DNA of 64,000 bases from contig NW_004955434.1 of NCBI RefSeq assembly GCF_000276665.1, forward strand, positions 22,370,459 to 22,434,458, given 5' to 3'. How positions within the stretch are numbered: position 1 is the first letter of the stretch; every line of letters starts with the position of its first letter. Made by a program: the position numbers and the translations under genes. This document shows, one piece after another, positions 1 through 10,735 of the stretch. The notes beneath the pieces are model-generated. The model saw only the letters and a list, made by a program, of their open reading frames with translations. It made no database searches and was not told where the DNA came from. The stretch comes from Chinchilla lanigera. Taxonomy: Eukaryota > Chordata > Mammalia > Rodentia > Chinchillidae.

Positions 1-734
1 GCCCTGGAAGGAGGACGCAGAAGCTGAACGGGGAGACGCCTGGCTGAGGACGGGAGGGAGCTGAGCTCCGGGCGCGGCAGAGCCGCTCCGGACAAAGCCG
101 CTCGAGGCAAGTGCAAGTTTTCACCGCGGCACTGTCACCGGCGCCTTCTTCCTGGGTGGGGATGAAGAAGTACAGGAGAGAGATTTCAGCGCTCCTACCC
201 AGGAGGACCATTTCGATAACACTGTTCTTCTCAGAGTCATGCAGGTCAAGAGCTTTGGACCCGGCCCGGGAATGTAGCTCAGCGGCACAGCGCCTGCCTG
301 GCAAGCGCGAGGTCGTGAGTTCGGTTCCCGGTACTGGAAAAAAAAAGAACTTTGGACGTTCCGGTCGTACCAAATGCACCCACCTTGTGACCAAGACACT
401 ACCTCCTTCGACTCAGCAGGGGCCAAGAGAGTGCACAAAATACAAACTTCTTTAAACAAAAGCAGCAGGGGTACGTGATGCATTTGAACGACCGTCTGCC
501 AAGAAGCGGAAAACTAGGTAAGATTCAGCCGCTTCTCCCAACTGTGGGACACAAGAGGGGTCTCAGCGTCTGGCCCTTGATCTTCCGTCTCCACTATGTC
601 CATGGTCCCTGCGTGCGGCTGACTGCACTGACTGGCGTGCTTGCGTCCCTGGGTGGCTCCGGTTTTGAAGGTGCTTTTTGAGATTTGGACTCATACTCGG
701 AAACTAATTAAAAAAAAAAAAAAAAAAAAAAAAA
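1..734 (+). pseudogene. MFAP1: Processed pseudogene of MFAP1, 5' end outside the window
   Basis: MFAP1 (microfibril-associated protein 1) is a nuclear spliceosome component. This copy carries its C-terminal third without introns. Conserved blocks are readable but lie in different frames: an ALE..AE..R-like helix at 1-35, GKCKF at about 103-117, RDFSAPT from 179, VMQVKSFGRSGRTKC split by a SINE around 236-370, QDTTSFDSA near 390-420 and FERPSAKKRKTR just before a TAA at 519-521. About 190 bases of 3' UTR follow, then a 24-base poly(A) at 711-734. Frameshifts (a 7-base gap near 117, others near 385 and 430-470) and an inserted ID SINE destroy the frame. Poly(A), lack of introns and disablements mark an L1-mediated retrocopy. 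Its high CpG content is inherited from or acquired by the copy and is not promoter evidence. The 5' end and the upstream target-site duplicate are off the window. Confidence 0.9.
261..345 (+). mobile_element. ID-type tRNA-derived SINE inside the MFAP1 retrocopy
   Basis: The element has an A-box-like TAGCTCAGCGG, a B-box-like GAGTTCGGTTCCC and a short A-rich tail. It is flanked by AGAGCTTTGGAC (249-260) and AGAACTTTGGAC (346-357), a 12-base target-site duplication with one change. The insertion splits the VMQVKSFG block of the pseudogene, so it arrived after the retrocopy. Confidence 0.9.
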
Positions 735-1304
735 GCACTCTCCAGATAGGATTAGAGGCTTCCCACTTGAAACCATTTCTGAGAAATCCTAGATTTCTCC
801 ATGATGACTTCCCATATTTACTTAGGATTGTTAGGAGTTTCTTTTTACAGCCCAATAGCTGGGGTCAGAAATGAGGGCACATAAATGGACGACGTGATAC
901 TTCTACCTTAGGTTTAGGAGGCGTATTATCAGGAAATTTAAGCTATTTGAAACCTGTTTTGCATTTTTTGTTGGAGTCAACTATTCTAAGGAAACATGTT
1001 TTTGATCCACTTACGTGTGTGTCAAGAAATAAAAGAATTACACACCTGCAAAAAAAAGAAAAGAAATCACTGTTCGGCTTCATCAGTCCTCTCGTATCAG
1101 GATCCGTCTTAGTAATCGACGGCATGTCATGGGTTTCATTGGCAGCATTCTCCCACTTAGCGGTACTTTTTAAAAAACATTATGTCTCTCGTAATGAATA
1201 TACAATGAAATGTGGTGGGCGTGTTTAAGTCGCTGTGAATGTAAATGAAACGTGTGCTGGGCCGCTGCCCGTTGCCTTCCGAGTTCCACTTCCCTTCTGT
1301 CAGT
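735..1304. other. Unassigned non-coding stretch
   Basis: Moderately AT-rich sequence with no repeat family, splice-flanked frame or RNA gene that I can recognise. A short A/G-rich run lies near 1049-1070. The small frames here look like chance. Confidence 0.5.
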
Positions 1305-1612
1305 GGGTTAGGTCTAGAATGCTCCTCCCCGCAGTCCTCATGTTAAGAGGGGGGCCCGCCTGGAAGGGGCGGGTCACTGGGCCACGAGTCGGAGAGACAC
1401 ATCTCCCTCCCTTCTTCCTCCCTTTCTCTGCTTCCTGGCCGCCATAGCATGAGCCGCTCTCCGCTGCCCAGGTTCCCCCACGTTCTGTTTCTGCCTTGGA
1501 TCTAGCCAGCTACCGACTGAATCTTCTAAAAACCCTGAGCCAAAATAAACCTGTCCTCCTTTAAATTACAGATACCGGGCATAGTGTCCCAGGCCTGACA
1601 GAGTGACGGACA
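1305..1612 (+). mobile_element. ERVL-MaLR LTR, internally deleted
   Basis: The family-typical order is visible: an AG-rich segment followed by GGCCGCCATAGCATGAGC, a CTTCTGCC-like tract, and GAGCCAAAATAAACCTGTCC carrying the AATAAA polyadenylation signal, then a terminal block ending near GACGGACACA. The 5' half is shorter than in complete family members such as the copy at 11198-11564. It is most likely a solo LTR. The subfamily is not resolved. Confidence 0.75.
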
Positions 1613-1689
1613 CACCCTCTCCGTCTTGCTGGGGACCCTGGGGAGCTTGGGTGTATGCGCCATCCAGGCTCCCTCGGCATCTGGCCAAT

Positions 1690-1824
1690 GGGAAGCGCGG
1701 GCAGGAGAGCTGGAGGGTCGGAGGGAGGTGACGTGGGAAGCGCGGGCAGGAGAGCTGGAGGGCTGGAGGGAGGTGACGTGGGAAGCGCGGGCAGGAGAGC
1801 TGGAGGGCTGGAGGGAGGTGACGT
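1690..1824. repeat. 45-bp minisatellite, 3 copies
   Basis: Three tandem units start at 1690, 1735 and 1780. Each begins GGGAAGCGCGGGCAGGAGAG and ends AGGTGACGT. Units 2 and 3 look identical; unit 1 differs by a TC/CT swap near its middle. The period is a multiple of three and the unit lacks stops in several frames, which creates overlapping open frames on both strands (1526-1996 minus, 1626-1925 plus) that are low-complexity artefacts. Confidence 0.95.
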
Positions 1825-2139
1825 GGAATGTGCATTCCCTCTCCTCACTCCTCGCCCGGTGGATCGCTGCCGTTCGCTGGGCACCGTTGAATAGCAAGGC
1901 TGCTGTCCATCGGCCGTTCCTCTGAAGGCGTTCGCTTGCCCCTGCAGAGCTGGGGCCTTGTCTCTCAGGTGTTACCAGCCCAAAGGCCTGTACCATCTCT
2001 GGCTGCTTCTCTAAATGATGTCCATAAGCCCGTTATGAACGTCTCCTCAAATTTCTCACTTAAGAAGGTCATCTGTTTCTACTAGGACTTAACCTCAAAC
2101 TAAGTCCTTTAGCCCTGGCCTCTCATCTGCAGCAATGTC
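1825..2139. other. Unassigned non-coding stretch
   Basis: Flank of the minisatellite running into AT-richer sequence. I see no recognisable repeat or gene. Confidence 0.5.
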
Positions 2140-2268
2140 CAGGTAGGTAGAGAGCTTGTTAGAACTGTGGACTCACGAGTGCCTCCAGACCAGCTGAAAC
2201 AGAACTTCCACCTGAAGAGCATTCCAGATGACTCACATGCACACTGACGTTTGAAAAACACTGGTTTA
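2140..2268 (-). mobile_element. hAT-Charlie relic, MER20-like
   Basis: The blocks GAGCTTGTTAGAACTGTGGA and GACTCACATGCACACTGACG, followed by GTTTGAAAAACACTGG, match the layout of short non-autonomous hAT elements of the MER20 type, reading toward the terminal inverted repeat at the 3' side. It is diverged and has no coding capacity. Confidence 0.6.
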
Positions 2269-3416
2269 ACACATCAGAGCATACAATCAAATCTAGCAGC
2301 AGCATGTTAATGCCTTATTAAGAAACTATTATCTGGTCCTCACTGTCCACTGGGGGATGCTTCTTCATCTCCGCTTACATCATTTGAGCCAAAAAGAAAA
2401 TACAAACACTAAAATGAAAATATTCTTATTTAGCAAGTCTATAGAATCTTATGCAAAAAGTTAACTCCCATCTTCAACATTACTTTTTAAAATCTGTATC
2501 ATATTTAGAGGAAAGGCTGCTCACAGATGTAGTTATAGATAATGACTAGGTCCATTTATGCCAAACATCATTTAAAAAAGAAAAAAAATAGAGCTAACTG
2601 GATGAGAAGCTTTGCCATCCTGCATGTAAGTGTCGGTAATCGGAGCCTCGTTTGTCAGCACTGGGCTGCCTGCATGGATTTTTCCACCCTGCAAACTGGA
2701 AGTCTGGGATGAAGAATGAAGAAATAATTGGACACAAGATCTCTCTGGGTAAAAGAAAGAGAACATTCAGTCAATTTAAGAACACAGTCCTCAATAACTT
2801 TTGACACTTATCCAGTGCAGAAAGCAAGGCGGAATCTGGTGGGGAGGGTTGGAACCCCATGAATTTGCTGATCTGTTTAAAGCACCTCACACATTCTGCA
2901 AGGGGCAAATCAGATGTGCCACGCACTCACATAGCCTTCAAGGCTTCCGTCCTGGCTGAAGACATGTACGGGAACGCGGGTTCAGTTATTCGTCCTCCTT
3001 ACCATAGAAGATTACCTCACTGTGCACCAGGTGTTCTTGAAAAATACTCTAAAATTTCCCTATATTAAAGGAGAGATGTTTGATTTATAGCTTAGGTTTA
3101 AACATATAATGAGACTTTCCATTCTGAGTGCTCTCATGTACCCAAACTAATAATAACCTCAGGTTGTCAGCGTGAGGGAAACCCTACCTGGGCGGATATT
3201 CTGTAGAGTTTGTGTCAGCCTGTTTCTCCCTGCTCAGATTTTCTGGGGAATGTAGTTCATGGGTTCTGCGAGAGGTCTGGCTAACGGCGACTGACCTTAT
3301 TTTGAGTGTGTTAAACTAACACCTTACTTCTTTCTTCGCCTAGTTGATAGAGTGCAAGAAAATAAACCCGAGGCTTCAAACCCTGGGCGGCCACTAACAG
3401 TCATGTGTTGGAAGGC
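2269..3416. other. Unassigned non-coding stretch
   Basis: Unique-looking sequence. A GGGGAATGTAGTTCATGGG block near 3245-3263 weakly resembles the ZNF143/THAP11-type ACTACA..CCCA motif, but a single diverged match is not enough to call a promoter. No gene-like frame is seen. Confidence 0.5.
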
Positions 3417-3515
3417 ACATGGTATGGATAGGAAAGCACAAGGACAGCAGGCAGCTCTGGGTTCAAATTGCGACTCTAGTGTATTAGCTGTTCTACCTGT
3501 GACAAATCTGGTACA
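3417..3515 (+). mobile_element. MIR SINE fragment
   Basis: The core is visible as GGCAGCTCTGGGTTCAAATT, then a CT..AGCTGTTCTACCTGTGAC segment corresponding to the MIR 'actagctgtgtgacct' core. Ancient tRNA-derived SINE; family assignment by eye. Confidence 0.7.
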
Positions 3516-3690
3516 CCTGCTAGGAATCCCATCCCCAGAGTGCTTGAATAAGAGCCATTTCTTGGAATTGGGTATGAGTAGTGTTCTTGCCGATGCCTTT
3601 GTCCTCTAGCCACTTGGAGCTCTTTCCCCAGGCTTGGTCAAGAAATTATTCCCATCCCTTTCTAGTCTCATGGTTTTCAAGAACAAGACA

Positions 3691-3900
3691 CCATAGCAGG
3701 TGCTAAAGAACAGACTCTGGTGTCCAGTCCCAGCTCTGCCGTTTACTGGCTGGGTAAAGGGACCGTTTGCCCTAGTTTTGTCAGTGGAGCGCTGATTGTT
3801 ACTACCTACAGGGTTGTTGTGAGAATTAAATGACCAGTACATTTAAAAAGCACTTAGAACATTGCCTGGCAAATAAAAGAGGGCCATTTATTTTAGTTAT
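3691..3900 (+). mobile_element. MIR SINE, near full length
   Basis: The order of MIR landmarks is intact: AGACTCTGGTGTCCAGTCCC, GCTCTGCCGTTTACTGGCTG, CTACCTACAGGGTTGTTGTG, AATTAAATGA and AAAGCACTTAGAACATTGCC. Confidence 0.85.
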
Positions 3901-4489
3901 GATGAGGATGATTAGGTTCATTAAAGACAGATTGTCCAATAAATATCTGACACACTGAAATTTAGCATTCCTGGTTCTTTACTAAATGTCTTTTTAAAAT
4001 ATTGATTGATATTTTTACTAGGTACCTATTGTGTATTCACTGTAAAAATGTGTCAAATATAGCACTGTTAGCACTTCAATGTATTGCTTTCAAGTCTTTT
4101 TTCCTCTGAACATGTTTGTGAAATGTGCATATGTGTGTCTATTATACTGAAGACCATTTATGTATTTTTTCTATATAACTGTTAAAATATATAAATACAT
4201 GTATTTATGCCAAACATATACTGTCATTTACTATAAGTATATTGGTATAATATATATTTATTATTTGTTATATTTGTTAATGTAAGTATATATTGCACAT
4301 TTATGTTTTATTATATATTTATGCTATTTTATCTCATTCAACTTGTAAATTGGCATTAATATATATTCATTATGTGTTAACAAAGAAATATAAATTATAT
4401 CAAGTATATTTACTCATCTATTACAGTGTCTTTATGTACATTTTTGCAAAATTGAAATCATAAAATTAGATTTCCATATACTGTTTTTT
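3901..4489. other. AT-rich unassigned stretch
   Basis: Very AT-rich, with many short TATA/ATAT runs between about 4170 and 4400. It could be decayed antisense L1 continuing from 4490, but I cannot show this. Confidence 0.5.
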
Positions 4490-4715
4490 ATTAAACTTAA
4501 TGTCATAACTATACCCCCCATCAGTAAATACTCTTTGAAAACATAATTCTTAATGGCTGTAAAATATCACATTACACGGACGCCACAGTGTATTACACCA
4601 TCTCCTGTCTCCCTTTTTCGTCATGCTTTTTGCTATTTCCAATTACTCCTCATAAACAGTAATGCTTTGATGAATGGTCTTTTACATAAATTTTTATGCA
4701 CTGACTTCCTCTTTC
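4490..4715 (-). mobile_element. L1/HAL1-like LINE fragment, antisense
   Basis: Blocks such as TTCTTAATGGCTGTAAAATA, a CACAGTGTATTACACCATCT segment and a TTTGCTATTTCCAATTACTC segment follow the reverse complement of the old L1/HAL1 ORF2-to-3' region. Diverged, no open frame. Confidence 0.5.
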
Positions 4716-5200
4716 AGTCAAGATGGAGTAACTATGACCAGATTTCTATTTCCACATCAAACAACTAAAGTAATCAGAAAGAATATGAAACAATAGTTTC
4801 CAACATTGGACAGCAGGCGGCCTGGTCCAGGGTTCTGGACTCTCAGAGGATCTCTGAGTGCCCTTTTTGCCTGAAGGAGATTCCAGACTACATCCCAGGA
4901 GGAGAGACTCCAGGTGGAGCCAGTGGTTGGAGAGAGGAGCGTGAGACTTTTGAGAGGCTCGGTGTCAGGAGTGTGCAGGGCGGTGTGAGAAAGGTGTGAG
5001 CTGAATGGCCTCGCGGTACCTGCGGTATAGGAAAGACTGTTCAAAGGCAATTGCCCCCTCCACTGTGGGCATAACTGGCTCTAGGCTAAAGGCTCCCTGC
5101 ATCTAGGCTAACAAAGTCTACAAGCAAGACGTGAAAATGCAAACTTGTTCCAAGGATCTTAGCTGCATCGCTTGGTAGTATTCTTCTATAGGTAAATCAG
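4716..5200 (+). mobile_element. Old L1 5'-end-like fragment
   Basis: Starts near TCAAGATGGAGTAACTATGACC and continues through AAAGTAATCAGAAAGAATAT and CAACATTGGACAGCAGGCGG, which resemble 5' ends of ancient mammalian L1 elements. GC-richer than its surroundings. Family assignment is tentative. Confidence 0.4.
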
Positions 5201-6120
5201 GAGGGTGAATCCTAGAGGAATGCCATACACCATTACAAAATCTCCATAGGAGTTTAAGGAGAAGCGTTTCACAGAACACTTTGGTCCAGTGGCTATTTTA
5301 GTTCCATCAATATTCATTCACTCATTCGTTCATTCAAACATAGAAGGAGCACACATTACGTGCATGATCTTCTGTGCATTCTTAAACCACCAGCGGAGTC
5401 GCCTCCTCTGCATAGTCTGTTCACAGAGCTGATGTGGAACCACAGTTTGATGAACGAGAAGATGACCCAATTCTGCAGCACCACCTGGCCAGCCTTCCTG
5501 GAAAGTGCCTATGAAGAAGAAATAGAAAAGCACCTGCTGAGCATGTCAGCCTGGTTTCCAAAGGCACAGTCAAATTGAACTTCCTCTGATGGGTGATGTG
5601 ATTTGTGCTAAAACCAAAGGATGTCGTGGTGGAGAATACCGTGACAAGAGAGACTGGCACCCTGCGTCCAAACTAGAACGCATCAGGAGTTCTGTTTCTA
5701 CTCTTGGACTACACACCAGATGAATGGACTGTCTGTGGAGTGCTGAATTTCTCCCATTTTCTTCATTCCAAAATTGGCTATTGGATGGCTTCAATTTAAG
5801 ACAATTTTCAAGCAATGATTGCAGCAAACTAGAATCTAATTGGGGGAAAGTAATTTCTGGCAAAATCCCAAGACGAAAGATTTTCTATCTGAGGAAATTA
5901 CACACTGAGGCCGCCAACTCAGAACGGAAAGTGTATTGCACGAGACACAGCTCGGCTATTGTTCATGCCTATGGTCTGCACATACTTCATGAGAAGCCAC
6001 ACACGACAGGGCAGACCACACTGAGGCTTATTCTGAAGTGTCTCAAGACCCAAGGACGAGATATTTGTCCCTTGTTTGAAAAAAAATTAGTGATATCTAA
6101 TCCATTTCCCACTTGAGAAA
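5201..6120. other. Unassigned stretch with two short open frames
   Basis: Contains a CATTCACTCATTCGTTCATTC run (5315-5336), a signature of old L2 ends. Frames at 5360-5578 and 5724-6116 (72 and 130 codons, plus strand) match no family I know. The first contains an acidic stretch, AYEEEIEKHL. Neither has a convincing splice context or a poly(A). A decayed retrocopy is possible but unproven. Confidence 0.4.
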
Positions 6121-7734
6121 CCTAGCACTCATTGTGCCTTTGTATAAATTGCTCCCACCCTGGAGCGATTTAACTAACTAGTCTGACTTCTCGAAATCTA
6201 TCCAAATGCTTCTTGACACTCATTTATCCAAAAGCTTTTGCTCTTTGCTGCAGCTCTCTTGAACCTTCCTCTTTTCTAAATGCCTGCAAGCCTTAAAACC
6301 CTTATACTCTTAATGAGCTCTGGTCTCAAAAGGAGCATTCATCGATTTCCAAGCGTTGCCAGAGAGTCCCAGAGAGAAACGCCACGTTTTGTGTTCCTCT
6401 CAAGTTTGCCTCATCATTTACTACAGCAACAGATTTAGCTCAGGGGCCGATTCCTCCATAGTGAGTTCTCCGACAGACTCTCTGCTCTCAGTCCTTTCTC
6501 AGAACCTACCATGATGTGTGGGGACCTTTTCTTTCTCAATCAATAAGGAAAAGTTCCTTGAGCACTGAGATCATGTCTAGGATGCAGTCATAGTCCCATG
6601 AAATGGTGCAAAGCAAAAGCTCTCTGAATACCTGCAGAAGGAGAACAAGAACAGATGTGTGTACAGGTGAATGAGTCGGTTCTAAATGCTCACGTCTACT
6701 TCATGATCAATTTCACTGACTCTGGAATAAGAGAGCAGAAAAGGGGTTGTTTTCCTTTATGCTTAATGAAAGCTGAATAGAATAGGTAACTTGGGTCATT
6801 TTTAGTAAGCCAGCGTTGGGGAGAAATGAGAAACAAAAGCAGCCACAGGCATGTTAAGCCTTGTTCATACCCAAATATAGCATCAGTTCTGTCAGCATAC
6901 CAATCTGTGTCCTCTGACAATTGAACACAACTCTTTTCCTCCTTTCATCTCCCAGGAACACATCTCCATCACCCGGGAGGGAAATCCAGCCTCCTACCCC
7001 CATGTCATCTGGGTGGATTAGGCTAGAAATGTCCTGTGGCAGTGACTCATTGCCCCACCTACCACCTTCTACTGTGGTCAGCCAAAAATAGTGCCACTGT
7101 GCCTTGCAGCAAGATGATCAAATAGCTAGGCTAGTAAAGGCAGTGGTGAAGTGTGCACAGGGTCTGATGGACTCTAGAGCTCCAAATCCCATCCCCCTTG
7201 CTTCATTGTGAACATATCTTAAACTATTACTTGGTTACGAAAGGAGTATCCAGTGCTCAGGGTTTACTTAGGCTGAAGAGTAAGCCCATCTTCTGAGCCC
7301 AAGGGTGTAGTGTTTGACAGTTCACTCATATACCATATTGCTACGTACTCCAATGTATAGCTGGTGAAAGTAAAAGAAAAGGAATTTGTTTCTTAAATTA
7401 TTCAATGTGTAGGAACTATGCAACAAGATTCAACTGCTGGAGTAAGCACAAAACGAAAATAGGGGCTCCTTGCTCAAAAACTCTTGAGAATTTCAAGACA
7501 GTAGTGTCACAAGGCTCGTTTAGGCATGGATCTCTGTGTAGATGCATGGGTCATCTGTCCATGAAACCAGGTTTGGTTCTGAGGACCAAAGTGCCCTGTA
7601 TATCAGTTGACCCCCTCCGTGGCCCCACCTCATAACACTACCAACTTTGAGGTTAGATTTCAACATAAGAATTTTGAGGGGACCTGAGCATTCAGACCAA
7701 AGTTTATTGATTTTTCTTCTCAGAACAAAACTGA
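6121..7734. other. Unassigned non-coding stretch
   Basis: I see only unique-looking sequence, with no SINE, LTR or gene-like frame. It may contain old MIR or L2 fragments too diverged to call by eye. Confidence 0.5.
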
Positions 7735-7815
7735 AAGATATAATTTCCCCATTATTCAGATAACAAAACTAAGTCTCAGGTTAATTAAATAACTTGTCCA
7801 AGTAAAAGGTACAAG
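7735..7815 (-). mobile_element. MIR SINE fragment, antisense
   Basis: CCCCATTATTCAGATAACAA followed by AACTAAGTCTCAGGTTAATT and AACTTGTCCAAG is the antisense MIR pattern (cf. 'gaaactgaggctcagagagg...acttgcccaag'). Confidence 0.65.
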
Positions 7816-7822
7816 TAATCAA

Positions 7823-8030
7823 GATCATGGACTTAGAATCAGGCAGATCTAAATTCCCACATCACAATTAAACTTAAATGCATGGGGTATTAGAAAAATT
7901 ACTAAACTTCTCCGTATCATATTTTCTTCCATTGTGCAATGGAAAATGTACAGTCTCACAGGGTCATTTGTGGATTGAGATGATGCCAGTAAAGTGCTTA
8001 GTATAGGGCAAACAATAAACGAGAGTAATC
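7823..8030 (+). mobile_element. MIR SINE, near full length
   Basis: ATGGACTTAGAATCAGGCAG, then the long diverged core, GATGATGCCAGTAAAGTGCTTAG and a tail ACAATAAACGAG. It lies head-to-head with the fragment just upstream. Confidence 0.75.
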
Positions 8031-9228
8031 ATTAAAGTCACATGTGTCATAAGGAGTGATTGAATTTATTCTCCTCTAAAGACAACATCGGTATTTTTAA
8101 CTTTCACTTAGAAAATAAGTGGATTAAGAAAAATTAGAACATGAACTATGGTCGAATTGAGTTTGAGGCTAGAACAAGAAATTATTAGTACAAATATTGA
8201 AGACAGTACTCACAAAGTATAATACTAACTGGTATTCCGAAAATGCCACACCTAACTAGTCAGAACCTTCCATTCTTTTCTTTCCCTGATTATTAGGCTT
8301 AAAACATGAAGAGTGTCTTTAGCACAAAGGATAGTATGAAGTGTGGTCTTATGGATTTACTTTCAAGAAGATAATAGCCTAATACTTTAAAACCATCCTT
8401 TGCACATGTGCGTTCCATTGTAATTTTCCTCCCAGTACGTCTTCTGGTCATCTGTTCTTCCTCTTGATTTACCCTGTTTGGCAAAATGCCCTGGATACAG
8501 AAGGCAAGAGGATGTCGTGGTTTTTATAATAGTAAGCAAAGGCATTCAGACTAGAATATTTTCAAGGTTCTCACAGGCTTGAAAAAAGATTGCAATTCTG
8601 TACTGCCAACCTGTAGAGAAAAAAAGATACGTGTTACTTTCATTAAAAGCAAAGGTCCTTAGGTTTTTATTTCTTCATGATATAGAACTTCTCATCATAA
8701 CATTTTTGTGTACAAAAGAATAGAGGAAAAAAATTTAAACATCCAAATTTCTACTCCCACAGCCAACTACATTTTGGTGCCTTTCTTCAAGAGCCGTATT
8801 GCCACTAAATCTATCCCTGCGTCTTACACCTGACCCCTACCCTCTTCCTTTGTCACAAACCTAATGCTTTTGTGCCAGTTTTCATTCACTCCCCCCCACT
8901 CCCACTTCTCATGTGGTATGGCTCAGTTCTAAAACCTGACTACCCACAGGTACACTGTATACTAGAAATCTCATAATTCTCTCACTCCATAAAAGTTTAA
9001 CATGCTCTAGGCTCTCTTTCTTAGGGTCATAGACCTCTGCCTAAGCTGATCTGGTAACAAACCAGCTTATTTTTGGTAATAATACTCCACAGAGTTCTTA
9101 GCACTTTCAGAAGAGAAGTTAAAAGACAGGAACTGTGAGTGACCCAAGGGAAGATCTGTTTACTGAAAATAAGACCATCAAATACATTTAAAAAAACATA
9201 TACTGAACACACCTGGAAGCAGAATCAC
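8031..9228. other. Unassigned non-coding stretch
   Basis: AT-rich unique-looking sequence. A C-run (CCCCCCCAC) lies near 8890. No gene or repeat is recognised. Confidence 0.5.
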
Positions 9229-9300
9229 CATGTGGTAGAGAGAACACAGATCTAGAATCAAATCCAACCATTCACTAGTGGGCAACTACCTTCATCTCTG
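9229..9300 (+). mobile_element. MIR SINE fragment
   Basis: AGAACACAGATCTAGAATCA, a CAAATCCAACCATTCACTAG block and GGGCAACTACCTTCATCTCT follow the MIR core order; short and diverged. Confidence 0.5.
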
Positions 9301-9544
9301 ACCCCCAGTGAAGTGCTAAGAACAATTTTATAAGTTTTTCATAAGGTTTTCATGGATAACCAGTGTAAAAAGCCCAATCCATAGAGTTCCTTTAAAAGCA
9401 CCAGCATGATGTGCTATGAGATTATTAAAAAATGAATTAGACATGAGTTTTGTCCTCAGGGAACTCACTATTTGAGCCAATAAACATACATAATACTCAG
9501 TTTTTTAAACTCTATTGAAATGTGGCTCCAAATGCCTATTTAAC

Positions 9545-9645
9545 AATTGCAAAAACTGAAATCCAGAGAAGGGGTATGATTTGACAAGAGCCAAACCAGC
9601 AGGAAATGACAAAGCCAGAATTTGAAGCCTTGTCTGCCTAACTGT
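9545..9645 (-). mobile_element. MIR SINE fragment, antisense
   Basis: AAAACTGAAATCCAGAGAAG, GACAAAGCCAGAATTTGAAG and CCTTGTCTGCCTAAC are the antisense MIR core. Confidence 0.7.
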
Positions 9646-10429
9646 ACTTATTTTTAAGCCTATTTCTGAGACTTTCTCTGAACACTAGTAACATCATCTT
9701 CATGAAGCAAAATCATAGGTCCTGTTTTGAAATTTTGTCTAGAATGTAAATCATTACCTAGCACATGCAGAAGGTAGGAGTTGTGGCAAGAGATCTGTTG
9801 TCTCAAATTTAGATTTCTAATGTTGTTCATATGAGCTATATCTGCAGTCACAGAGACACAAGACGATTTAAAACTAGTCTAATTATTAGCTTGCACACTC
9901 TTACACATTAATAGTTGGTGTTTTCTTATAAATCAAATGAATATTGTGTTAATATTATAGTGTATTTTCTGAATATTAGAAATAATTTATTCTATTTAAA
10001 GATTTTAAATGTATCACAATAATAGATCTAATTCATCCCTTGACTGTTTTATTCTGAGAGCCTCAGAAAAATGGGGAAGGCTATGCCTCACCTTTAGCAC
10101 TCCAGTTTTCAGCACGGCCCCAGCAGAAAGGGGCTCACACCATTTCACGCAGGCAGGGCCTTGCTCCTTTCCTCGAGCCTACATAGCTTCTTTACAGCAC
10201 TATACCATGTGCAAGAGAACTGCGCCAGGTCAGGGCTGGTACCACCAATAGCCAGCCAAGAGCTCCTGAGTCAAGGCCGTAGACTGATTCATCGGGCCAC
10301 GTAGTCTCCATAGCCCCAAGAGAGGTGAGCCGGGTGATGTCCTTAACAGAAATTTCCTACAACACCTGTCTGGAAGTTTGAAATAGACTCACTTCCATCA
10401 TCAGTCTTTCATGTTGCATTACTTACATC
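9646..10429. other. Unassigned non-coding stretch
   Basis: AT-rich to about 10010, then GC-richer to 10340. The 80-codon frame at 10009-10251 matches nothing I know and has no supporting context. Confidence 0.5.
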
Positions 10430-10515
10430 TTTCTTTTCAAAACATTATGAAATATTTTATACATAAAGAGGAATATAAAACACAAACAGATAAACAGCAA
10501 CAAGACAGACATCTG

Positions 10516-10735
10516 GTTTTTTTGTTTTTTGTTTTTTGTTTTTTGTGTTTTTAGTACTGGGAATCAAATTCAGGTTTTTTTTGTCTTTTTCTGGTACCGG
10601 GAATTGAGCTCACAACCTTGTGCTTGCCAGGCAGGCGCTGTGCCGCTGAGCTAAATCCGCAGCCCTGGGAATCGAATTCAGGACCTTACACTTGCCAGGC
10701 AGGTGCTTATGCCACTGAGCTATATCCCCAGCCCC
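10516..10735 (-). mobile_element. ID-type SINE split by a second ID SINE
   Basis: Reverse-orientation SINE with an imperfect T-rich head (reverse of the A tail), CTGGGAATC.AATTCAGG and CCACTGAGCTATATCCCCAG. Its two halves are separated by the inner element at 10575-10664. Likely outer target-site duplicates are AAGACAGACATCTG (10502-10515) and AAGACAGATATGTG (10736-10749). Confidence 0.85.
10575..10664 (-). mobile_element. Inner ID-type SINE inserted in the outer SINE
   Basis: T-rich head, then GGTACCGGGAATTGAGCTCA, GCTTGCCAGGCAGGCGCTGT and GAGCTAAATCCGCAGCCC. Flanked by 18-base target-site duplicates CTGGGAATCAAATTCAGG (10557-10574) and CTGGGAATCGAATTCAGG (10665-10682), one mismatch. Both duplicates derive from the outer SINE. 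Confidence 0.92.

Noticed and set aside
1..200. CpG-rich window start as a CpG-island promoter or first exon
   Set aside because: The sequence aligns by eye with the MFAP1 coding region in order, so it is part of the retrocopy; no independent promoter evidence.
261..345. tRNA gene from the A-box and B-box motifs
   Set aside because: It has a SINE tail and target-site duplicates and no cloverleaf 3' half; it is an ID SINE. The same applies to 10516-10735, 10909-10999 and 47187-47264.
1690..1824. CRISPR-like array
   Set aside because: The repeats are directly tandem without unique spacers, in a vertebrate genome.
1526..1996. 156-codon minus-strand frame as a gene
   Set aside because: It is built on the 45-bp minisatellite, with competing open frames on both strands.
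4170..4400. TATA-rich run as a promoter or replication origin
   Set aside because: Simple AT-richness over a long stretch, with no positioned elements.
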